Assembly (NCBI RefSeq): GCF_032118995.1
Contig: NC_092649.1
Span: 29,588,927 to 29,652,926, forward strand
Length of the DNA stretch: 64,000 nt
From: Asterias amurensis
Lineage: Eukaryota; Echinodermata; Asteroidea; Forcipulatida; Asteriidae
Direction of reading: 5' to 3'
This document shows positions 24,241 to 42,900 of this stretch, in pieces. Both the position numbers and the translations under genes were made by a program. Position 1 is the stretch's first letter, and each line of letters opens with the position of its first letter. The notes below the pieces were generated by a model that was not told the origin of the DNA, did no database searches, and worked only from the letters and a program-made list of their open reading frames with translations.

Positions 24241-24682
24241 CTTGTTCCCAGTGGTTAACCAAGCAATCATGCAATGGAATTAGAAAAACTGCTTGCTGAT
24301 GCATCAATTTAACACAACGAATAGTTGGGGGCTAAAAATAGCAGTTATTGATGTTGGTTAAGATGCCCGACTTGACACTGTGTGATGTCATGTGGGAACT
24401 TTCCATCAAGCTATAGGGTTTTGATGGATTCACTGGGGTTCATCATAAAAAAACCTTCCTTTGATCAAGAATCGTTCAAGTTAATTTGTTAACAGTGTCA
24501 CGAATTCTAAATTGATGCGAACCATGCGCAACAAAACAAACAGTCCCACTACACCAACAAAAACCAAAAAAAGGGAAAGAAAAATAATATTGTTCATAAC
24601 ATTAGCTCTTTTAACTAGAAGATTTTGTACATATGATGTGAGCTATACAAGGATACAAAGATGACGACAGACACAATGTGAT

Positions 24683-32223
<7,541 letters not shown>

Positions 32224-33427
32224 CGTTTTACGATGTTCTACTCCACTTGGTTACTCCAAATTCTCCCAGTACAATGTTGAGGAAAACAGCTGTAGTACAC
32301 TCACAAACGAATTCAACAAATATTTGAGCAAAATCAAAGATTTTCTCCAAATAAAAACACGGCAATTACTCTTTTCGTTTCAGTGCCACGTAATCTAGCG
32401 CACGTTGGCTGATTTTAGTGACGTCACTACCCTCAGTCATTATTTACACACACTGCCCACAAGGGGGCGCTATGTCACTTTAACGGTCGTCCTTGTCGGG
32501 GGGGGGGGCGTGTCGCCAAACAAATAAATTCAGTATGTATGAAGGGGAGTAGGCCTAGACAAACCACTTGTATTGTTTTCAAAACCACCACAACTCTTTA
32601 GGTTTAGGTAGACAGAAGGTAGCAGCGCTTTGCTAAGCTCAATTTTGTTCCACCATTCAACATTAACTTGTCTTGAAACTTTTTCTTGAGATAAATCATT
32701 ATATTGACGGCGAAATTATAAGGGTGCACTCTGAGGCAAGAGCCATTCCCGTGGATCCTGGGAAGTGTGCATGGTGGCCCGTGTTTAGGTTTAATACCAC
32801 CTGTATTGATCAGAATTATTGACGGTATGAATCCCCTGAATCGTGGCCCAATAACTTGAAATCAGGGATTCACTCCATCTCAACTAAATTTCAGCTTATT
32901 GTTATACTCACTCGTTGTTGATATACACTGTTTGTTAAAACCCTTATAATGTGCCCTCAGTTCAGTCTGTCATTAGGATAGGCGTGGCCTACAATCAGGC
33001 ACTAGTCAGGCATGACGGTGATTATGCTGAGGGGTACGGTAGCACAACCATACCTCGTGTGTCTGAAGGGTAATAATAGATCGGATGAGTATATATACGT
33101 CTGTGTGTGTATTGGGGCTGCATTATGTATTGATTTGAATTATTGACATGATACACTATCAATGTGTATACATCATGCCTGTGGGAAAATCATGAGTACG
33201 TAAAGCACTCAAACGAGGAAATGCACGGGTGGATGGTGTTCACGTATAAATTAGCTTAGGGATTTCTTGAATTGCTAATGAGGTTGCTTGTGTTACGGTA
33301 CCCACGCATGAGATGCACGTGCAGTTTTATATAAAGGCGCGCGTTAAAGAAACCACTGGCAGTTAAATCATAGTACAAACGGCTGTCTGGCAGAACACTC
33401 CATCACTAGTAATTTAATTTCTGAATC
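32224..33427. promoter_or_regulatory. Divergent intergenic region, ARF / TMEM229-like
   Basis: About 1.2 kb between two start codons pointing apart. TATATAAA at 33328-33335, some 95 bp upstream of the TMEM229-like ATG, is a good TATA box. Near the ARF start I see no TATA box. A 10-base G run lies near 32500. No MITE or SINE was recognised. Confidence 0.55.
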
Positions 33428-34505
33428 ATGAGGCAGACCAACAAATCAAAGAAGAAATTGGAGACGGGATGTGAAGAAGTAATCCATCAGCGGTTCAAGG
33501 CACCATCAGCAAGAAAAGATGTCAACGATAACAACATAAGCAATGGAACAACATCTCTGGTGAGCAATGGTGGACTGAAGACAAGGATAGGAGACGTTGA
33601 CGAGTCTAGTTACCAACCCCTACCAGTGATAGCAAGGTTATTTTTCTACGGTATGCACGGGTTCCTGGATGAAATTGTTTTCACGGCCTTGTATGATATT
33701 TTGGTACACGGTAAACCAAATTACCAGGTGAGATGTTTGTTCAATTTATTGCCACTAAAACTTGCATGACGTTCGCTATTTTTTTTAATTTTATTCTACC
33801 ACTATCTACCTGCACAGTTTCCACCAATATAAATAGCATCGTTTTTATTGTTGACTTAATTATTTAAAGTCACTCATTGATAGAGAGGTCAAAGTACGAA
33901 ACACAAGGCATGACTACGACTTTATGAGGAATATTGACTTGTGAGAACATTACTTATGAGGTCAAAGTTTTAGCTTAATAAATCCTTTCTACAGAACTGC
34001 CATTTATTGTAATTTGATGAAGAGCTACAATACGTCCGAAGAAAGTTCAGAAACGAATATTATTTTAGGCATAAATCTTTGGGGGTATATTCCACAAAAA
34101 ATGCAAACTTATCTGTCTCTGCAAGTCTTCGGAAAAATTATATAAAAGTATTGTATTTCTTCCAAATAGCTGGTTGGCTACTCTTCAATATATTCCTTCT
34201 TCATTTACGGAAGCGGAAGCTACATAATCGAGCGTATTTACGTCAATTTACGTCATCGGGTTCAACTGGGTGTCAGGATAGCCATTTACGTATGTGTCGC
34301 GTTCCTATGGGAGCTTAGCGCCGGGCTTATCCTACGGCAGTTTGATGCTTGTTCATGGGACTACAGCGATAGGTCACTGAACTTCTTGGGTCTCATCACT
34401 CTGACGTACGCACCATGCTGGGCACTGTGTGGACTTTGGCAAGATTGTTTATCGCGGTATCTACTCAATTTGAGAGTGGTGCCGACTTCAATGAAACTTA
34501 CCTAA
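33428..34505 (+). CDS. TMEM229B: TMEM229-family multi-pass membrane protein
   Basis: A small multi-pass membrane protein related to bacterial ABC-transporter-permease-like TMEM229 proteins; its function is not established. Exons 33428-33727 and 34170-34505 join in phase 0 to give 211 aa (human TMEM229B is 167 aa). Residues 1-65 are an extra polar N-terminus rich in K, N and S. Then come RLFFYGMHGFLDEIVFTALY, SSIYSFFIYGSGSYIIERIY, IAIYVCVAFLWELSAGLILR, QFDACSWDYS and LNFLGLITLTYAPCWALCG, which align with the family's four hydrophobic segments and the conserved CxWDYS motif. A TATA box precedes it. The symbol marks the closest remembered relative; TMEM229A is the alternative. Confidence 0.9.
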
Positions 34506-34509
34506 TAAA
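34504..34509 (+). terminator. AATAAA overlapping the TMEM229-like stop codon
   Basis: The stop TAA is 34503-34505 and AATAAA starts at its second base. If used, the 3' UTR would be only some 15-30 nt. It may be chance. Confidence 0.3.
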
Positions 34510-36998
34510 AATGCATTTTCTGGTAATTTCGTACTTTCTTTGGTCTTTTTAAGTAGGCGTGTAATTTTGGGGGTACTTTGACATTAATATTTGGGGGTAG
34601 GCTACTATATTAAAACCTGTAAATATATTTAACAAATGGGAACACAATCTGAAGAAATCACATGTTGAAGTTTTAAGGTTGGATAACAGATTTTAGGTAT
34701 TCTGTTGCAGTCACTGAATATATAATGCAAATGAAATCCATTTTGGAAATGAAGAGTTTTGCCACCACTTTATTTCTAAGTTAAATATAAAGTTACAAAA
34801 TAATAACAATGAATCAGCATTTCATGAGTGTATACAATGATACTGATGTTAATAGTACGAGATGCATTCTAAAACTTTGCACAACTTTTACATTCTGAAC
34901 AAAAGTGTTTGTAAAGAATCTTAATAACATAACTTAAGGGGGCTAATTAGAGGGCCAATTTCCAAACTGCACATTTTCAGCAAATAATAATAATGTGCCC
35001 CATGGTAATTTATTCTGAATGATAATCTATGGATTAGTAAATACTGCAAGGCTTAGCTAACAAAATTGTAAAAAAGCTCAAGATACATTGTAATTGGTTT
35101 GTTTTAACTGGGAAGCAAATACAGGGCTCAAAACAACACTTCCTCAATATTAAAACAAAAACACAAAGCCCTTATGTTGTGGGGTTCTGGGCCATTAAGC
35201 GGGCCACAGCAAAGTTTTGATTCTAGATGCTCTGTGATGCAATCTGAGGCGACTCCTGGCCACTTTGCCCTTTATATTGTGAGCAAAAGTTGTATAGAGT
35301 GTATGATAAGAAGATTCTGATGTGCTTATTTTCATTTCAATACAAACGCTATCCGGTCCAGGGCCGCTTAAGGGCCCCTACATGGAAATTGCTATACAGG
35401 CTCTCTGGTTAAATCAAGGACAGTTCAGAAGCATTTTACAAGGTTTACACATTATTGTTAACACATTTTCAAATTTAAAATTTGCTTTGTTTGCCTTTCA
35501 ATTAACTTTTGTTCAGTTGGGGAAAGTAAAGGGGGGGGGGGGGTGTGTCTGCTATACCCACCCCTAAATACGCCCCTGATTTTTAGAAAAGGGATTATTC
35601 AACTAAATTTCATGACAATAGTAGAGTTACATCCCAATGTGTGTATTTCATTGAAACAGTTGTCTCGTATTTTTTGATTAAAACATAAGATGAATTTAAG
35701 ATGTTTTTCTATATTTATACATGTCCTTATAAAATATTGCATGCAAGTAGTTTTATATTATAAAAATGTACAAAGTGCTCTTGAGTTGATCTGAGTCTGG
35801 TCCCCTTTTTATTTGACTTTCTTAAGTGTTGGAAGCCAATAATGTAAACAGGGAACCTGATGTGATCATGCTGCCCAATACTTTCTTTTCAATTCTATGC
35901 AAACTATTTGTGCTAAGTTATTCATTAGTGACTTAAAGTGTTTTTATGTGTGCACAGCCACAACCATGGGTACACTTTTAGTTATGAACAACATTAAGAA
36001 CTCATTTGTTATTGAAGACACATTCAACGAAAGCTCTTAAAGATCATCATCAGATAAATAAGGTGAATTTTTAATTAGTTAGAATTATCTTTTAAATCAG
36101 TAGTTTTCACTCTGTTGCTCAACATGAGGCATGTCCCCCAAAATGAAGTATACCACAATTGTAGCTGTGCACACTTTTAATGCCTTCTAATATTTAACCT
36201 GTATTATGTTTATTGAACATACAGTTGTCTTTCATGTTTTGAATTCATTTTTATCCATTTGTTTGAATGGCTATAGACTCAATAGACTATGCTAGTCTTG
36301 CATGTATTCAAATTCATCAAGTAGTGACTTGCTTAGTAGCAGTAAAAGTGTTGTGAGATTTTTAAATGAATGGTGCCAATTAGCAATGCAATGTTTTTTC
36401 AAATATAAATTAACCAGAATTATTACAACTACAATGTGTACAGTCTTTATATCATTTTTCTGTTTGAATTTCTTTCCTTTGGAACTAAATAGAGCCTTCT
36501 CACTGACATCACATTTCTATAGCAATGCTGGAGTAATCTGCACATGTAGGAAGTGTACACAAAGTGTCATCCAGTGAGATGGTGTTTCTTAGTTCATGCA
36601 GTAAACATGTGTGTATGATGTGCCCTTGGAGGTACTCCAACATGACAGGTTAAATAGTGACTTCATCTGATAAGGGTCTATATGAGGGTCTGTCCCAACT
36701 ACTTGGTCTCAATTTGGGATAGGTCCAATCATTATCAATTATTGGGAGTGGATGGCTTTTAATCCAAAGTTTTGCCACTTCACAAGGCCCTGAATTTTTA
36801 TTTTGGAGAAGGCAAGGCCATTTTCATTTTGCAAAAAGTACTTCCACTTGAAAAAGAAAAAATTACATGTGTATGGACTTTTTTTTTAGGGGCACTAAGG
36901 CCAAGACTAGGCCAAATGCTATGCTCAACTTTTGTTATAGATTTATTGAAAACTATAGTCTAAATAAGTGAAGGCCTTAGATTTTCAAATCAAGAGTT
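34506..36998. other. Intergenic, TMEM229-like to DDX20, tail to tail
   Basis: AT-rich, with no gene recognised. A G run (about 35530-35543) and a reversed interspersed repeat (about 36778-36915) are present. AATAAA on the minus strand at 36942-36947 is a good DDX20 poly(A) signal, about 52 bp past its stop. Confidence 0.5.
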
Positions 36999-39900
36999 TT
37001 AGTAGTTGTAGTGATGTGGCTGTGTGTTATACATCCCATTATAAGCACCATTATAATAATCTTCTTGATGAAACCTTGGGGGAATATACTGGTTATGATG
37101 ATCGACTTGGGTGGGAGTTGTAAATGGTGTGTAGTCAGGCACCCCATAATAACTAGCAGATGACTGCAGCTCATATGGATTTGGTAACCACCAGCAATGG
37201 GCTGTGGCTGAGTCATACCGGTAGTCAGGGTGCCGGGTCTGCTTGGGTTTATTATCACCACTGCCCTCGCTTGGCAAATCATCATCAGGTGAATCTTGGC
37301 TTTCAGCAGAACTGACGTCATCAGAACCAGAGTCTGTTGAACCAACATCAGAATCAATACCTACACTTTCAGGTTTAAGATATTGTGTGTAGGCCTGCCA
37401 AATTGGATCAGCACCCAGGTTTGACTCACCTGGACATGTCTTGGCAGAAGAGTCAACATAGTCTGTCTGCAATGGATTCTTTGAAGTCTTTGTTCTCCCT
37501 GGTGCATTTGAAGTTACCCTAGATGGTTTGGTCCAAGTTGGCTTGCAACCAGAACCTTGAGATTTTCTACTGATTGATCTTTTGGCAGCTGGCAATGGAC
37601 TGAATGTTTTTTGTGATGGTGCTGCTTTATCGACGCAGTGTTTACTTCTCACAGCCTCTGTCTGATTGCTTTGTCTTATGTGCCATGGTCTTACAGACAC
37701 AGTTTCAGGGATGTGATTACTAACAACATTTTGTTCAGGTAAAGACGTACTTGTTTGATGCATAGGAGCACTGTGCATCTTTTTTCTTATGCCATCAACA
37801 ACCAATGGCTCTTCCGTAGTATCATCGCATTCGCTACTATTGGAATGATTAGCAGCTGAAAAACCATCAGTGTTTTCAGGTACAAGACTACTGTGGAAAT
37901 CTTGGGATGGCCTCCATGAAAAGCAAACCTTCTCTTTCATTTCTGATGTTTCTGTTTTCATTGACACTTGATCTGATTTTTTACATCTATCTCCCTCCTG
38001 CACGGCTACACTTACTGCACTCTCTGCCCTGTCAGAAACATCATTCCTTCCTACTGAATTGACAAAGCTGTGGGTAATGGGAACACGGACTGCATTGATT
38101 CTGTCATCTTCTTCATAGGCTCTTTTGAAGTCATTCTCGTTTATAGATGATGCCATCGATGGTGAGTCAGCCACTCTAAAGTCAGAAGATATTCTCTTGG
38201 TCATCTCTTCTTTCTCCTGGAACGGAGTGTCTCCGTCATCTTTAGTCTTGGATGTTGCCGTTGATAAACCAAAAGGTTTTAGTCTTTTATCGTTTTCTTG
38301 CTGGACAATATCCACATCATCTTTACTCTCGGATGCTGTCCTGTATGAGTGATAAATCTTCTCTCCTTCAGTGACTGCATTGTATAGAGAAGAAGTCCCA
38401 GCTAGGACCTCATCTCCAAGCTCATTACAGTGAACATCAAAACCATTGCCCATGTTCGAAGTACCCACCAATGTTACATCAGCTGTTCCTCCGTTAACAT
38501 AACCCCTGCCAACCGATCTTACATTGGTTACTGTCCCTTTACTTGTGACCCCTACATCATTCTCATTGCCACCTTTGTCATCAGTTGTTGCATAATGAGA
38601 TGACGTAATGCTCCTTAGACTCTTTGGATTAACCCCTTCTTGGCTGAGTGTTTCTGCATTGAATGATAACAGTGAATCTTTCTTCATTTGATTTGTCCCC
38701 GAGTTGTCACTCCCTGGTTCTTCTGATTGCGACGGTATTACAACATCTCCTGCAAGATCACTCGACCCAACCACAGTCTGGACTAATCCAGCACTCCGAT
38801 ACCATTCTCCAAATCCGTCCTCTTGAAGATGCGATGTAACATCACAGCATTCTCTACATCCGCTCATAAACTGTTCAAAATCTGCAGTGGCTTTCTGCCA
38901 GGTCCATGTATCCTGTTGAGATCTCCGTCCAACCTTCTCGGCTAAGGAGGGAATCTTGAAATTTATTGGGCTTCGTATGTTGAATGGTATACTGTGATTG
39001 TTAATTCCGCTCATTGTGAAGGTCAAGGAGGTTGTACCATGTGATTTCAGAGGTGGTTCAACTGCAAAGTTTGATTCGGGACTCTTGCCAATATTGCCTG
39101 CTGGACCATTTAGACTAATTTCACCAAAATCCTCCCTTGCTCTCTCACGAGAGGGCGCTTTCTCCAGTGTCTTTGAATGCTCATAGTTATTAAACTCTGA
39201 TTGTGATTCGTCGGTTTCTTCAAACTTGTTGTCATCTGAGATATTCGCTGTGTCATTACCGTCGCATGTAACAGATGATCCACTGTTGGCCGTCACATCT
39301 AACTCATTCACATTAACATCAATGGAATTCACCAAGTCTGATGGCACAGGGTCTGTTTAGATGAGAATAATAATAATATCGAAGTCTATGTACGTCACAC
39401 AACTTGCATGAAAGAATATGTACGTCACACAACTTGCATCAAATTCTCAATAAATATTATGATGAGTTTTAGTATCGCCTTCATACTCAAACAATAAGTT
39501 CGTATGTTTATATAGGCTGTCTATTGCTAAGCGTTAATGACTATGTAGAGCAAACAAGATAAAAACAAATGATGCAGGCACAACTCGGTGGATCAAAAGA
39601 AGGGTAGATAGCCCATCAAACAGAGTGAGTTCTGGCACAGGCTCGCTCATGAGAGATAATACCAATTCTGGCAGTGATTTGTCGTCCACAGAAATAACAT
39701 AAGAGTTCTTATGTAGTGCTTTAAATACCGCTGTCTCAAAGCTTTTAACTTTTAAGACAGGTATGCCCAGTTTGTGAATAACGATACCCATTGTTATACC
39801 ACCTTGTACATTATTACAAGGTGATGTGGCACACTCTACTGCCAACTATGCCAAAAACTCAAGTGCAAATCCAATTCTTAATCTAATGAGATTTGTGGAG

Positions 39901-42900
39901 ACACAATGCACTCTCTCCCCGAGTGTGATGCTTTAGACCGTTAGACCATGAGATGCCACAAAGGGACTGAGGCCCAAGCGCATGGCTTAGGTTTAAAGAA
40001 ATAATAGATAGTAAAAGTCACTGGACACTATTGGTAATATTATAAGTTATCACACAAGCGCGAGTGGAATACGGAAAAATATAGCGCTTCTGCGTCCCAT
40101 ATCCATATGGATATGGGACGCAGACGCGCTATATTTTCCGTATTTCCACGAGCGCACGTGTGATAACGTATTTATCTTCAAGCAAACTTGGCGCGTGACA
40201 TAGAACACACAAGACGCATGGTAGTGATATTAGCCGTGCAATATAGGTTTTTATCACCACTCCATTCTGCCAATCTGATTGGAGGATTAGCGCGTACTTG
40301 AAGATAAAAAAACTTACATGGCAACGAGCAATGAAGAGCTGTTGATAGTATAAATCATTGTGAGAACTGGCTCCTCTCTGAAGTGATGTAGCTTTTTAGA
40401 AAGAAGTAATTTCTCACTAAAATATTTTAATTGGTTTCGAGACCTCAGCTGATGTCTTGAAGTCAAGCATCCGAAACCACAAAACTTGTGCAACAAGAAT
40501 GTTTTTTCTTCCAATATTTTTCACACAACTTCAAAGACCATTTAGGCTCAAATTTTCGCAGGTTTGTTATTTTCTGCATATGTTGAGATACACCAAGTGA
40601 AAAGACCGATCTTTGACAATAAACGAAGGTGTCCAGTGCCTTCAAGTGTCTCGCTTAAGGACACAAATGTTACGACCAGGTTTTAACCCACAATCGTATG
40701 ACTAGTCAGTCTGAACTTGAGCCTGATGCTCTAGGCCACTAGGCCACGACATGCCAAAAGAAACTTATGCCTCATTGCAAAAGAACTTATGCAAGTGTCA
40801 TGACCGAGGTTCGAACCTACACTCAAATGACAAGGCCATCCAGACTTTAGGTCATGTATCTACAAGTTTCTATGAATAAAACCTACCTGGCAAGACCCGT
40901 AGTTTGACTCGGCACTGTCGCTGGATGTTTCTCAGCAATGATTCCTCGTTCCCCTCGCTGGCCAGTGTGACTGCAACACCCTTACTGCCGAAACGACCAG
41001 CCCTCCCAATGCGATGAAGATAAGTCTTACCATCAGAGGGTACGTCTAGGTTCACGATGAGGTTGACATTCTCTGCATCAATGCCTCTGGCTGTCTACAT
41101 TAGAGAAAAGAACATTCCAATCTATAAAAATTCATCTAAACAAAAAAAATGTAATTACCTGCTACTGCATATTAAAAAAAAAATAATAAAAGATATTTAT
41201 GAGGTGCTTTTTAACCATCATATCAAAGTGCCTTCCACTATTACTGCCACTGTTCATTTGGCCTTAAGCATTCCTGAAATAATCTCAACTCCTTTGGAGT
41301 ATGCTGCACCGGCAGTCAAATTGCTGCACCCGTTGCTAATCATTCACATCAACAATCTCTACCCTCGTAGGTACCTATTTTACTCCTGGGTGATGAGGGG
41401 CAATTATAGTTAAGTGTATTGCCTAAGAACACAAGTGCCACAACCCGGATTCTGGGACTACTATCCTCATTGCTAGAGAAGTAGAAAAAAAGAGCATGAT
41501 TTCTTTATGTCTACAGAAAGTGATAGCTTTCTTTCATGAGGCAAATATAACAAGTTTGAATTCAGATAAATATCTGAAATTTTTCATCCCCGATGAAAAA
41601 AACCCCAGAAATTTGGTAGACCTGAAAAAAGAAACTCCAGCTAGAGGTTATTCCCACAATTGAACACAAAACGCACACTCACCAAATCAGTTGATATGAG
41701 AACACGGCACTGAAATGTCTTGAGCATTGACATCGCATTGAGTCTGTGGGTCTGGTCTTGGTTGCCTGATATACAAGTACTTGGCCATCCATTCTCACAT
41801 AAGATATCTGAGAGATTTTGAGCTCTGAAAACAAATAATAAATAAATATAAAAATGAAGCTATTCATCTTAGAATGAGTGCCAACAAATTGTGTCGCTGG
41901 AAGTCAAGGCTCGGGAGCCCTTTTGTTAACATGTGATGTCAAGGATTACATGGTCTAGACTATATTGGTTAAAGTGCCAACTCTTTATTCTACTTGCGTC
42001 ATTTGTTTTACCTTCCTGGACATAAAAATGTTAAAAGCCTGTGCGACAAATTGTTCAAACAACCTACAATTGTTTCTTGAAACTGAAGCATGCTCTTAAT
42101 CGGGAAAGGGGCAAGGGTTCTGAGTGGGTTGCTATCTCCCTGCCCCCCTCCCCTCACCCTATGTTTGCACAATAGTGAATGTGCATACAAGGATTTTTGT
42201 AAAGGCCACAAAATTTATGATGATTGAGCTTGTCTGTGGCTAATGGCCCTTTGGAGTAAAAGTTCCAATGTACAATTGGGATAAACTACTTTAGCGACCC
42301 GCACTGAAGCTCAGTAACTGGATCTCAGACAGTTTAAGCTTTGTTTACTTGCATGTACTGCCGGTACAATTGCTGTCTGGGGCGGTGATAGCGTGAGAGC
42401 TAGAGGTGGAATGTTGTACAAACGAGAAATATGAGAGATCGATAGGCTTGATATCAATTTAATAGAATAAAAGTTGTTATGGTTTAGTTTTCACATACAC
42501 TGATCAGAACAAAAATGAAGTCTCTACAAATTGTCCTCACAACAAGGTATTAAAGACACTGGACACTATTGGTAATTGTCAAAGACCAGTTTACTCACTT
42601 GGTGTATCTCAACACACATGTATGCATAAAATAACAAACCTGTGAAAATTTGGGCTCGACTGGTCGTCGAAGTTGCGAGAAACTAATGAAAGGAAAAACA
42701 CCATTGTCACACAACGTTGTGTGCTTTCAGATGCTTGATTTTGAGACCTCAAAATCTAATTATGGATCTCGAAATCAAATTTGTGGAAAATTACTTCTCT
42801 CTCGAAAACCTTGTACTTCAGAGGGAGCAGTTTCTTACAATGTTTTATAGTATCAACAGCTCTCAATTACTTGTTACCAAGTAAGGTTTTATGCTTATAA

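Larger units (their letters stand above)
19832..24682. other. Intergenic between FAM50A and ARF, tail to tail
   Basis: No coding gene is recognisable; it should contain the 3' UTRs of both neighbours. It holds a TTTCACAAA hairpin MITE (20631-20752), an interspersed repeat (about 20763-20895, also near 61090-61240 and reversed near 36778-36915), a (TG)n run at about 23338-23354, and an inverted-repeat block at 23945-24240 with several GGTCGACCA-type palindromes. Apart from these I see nothing notable. Confidence 0.5.
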
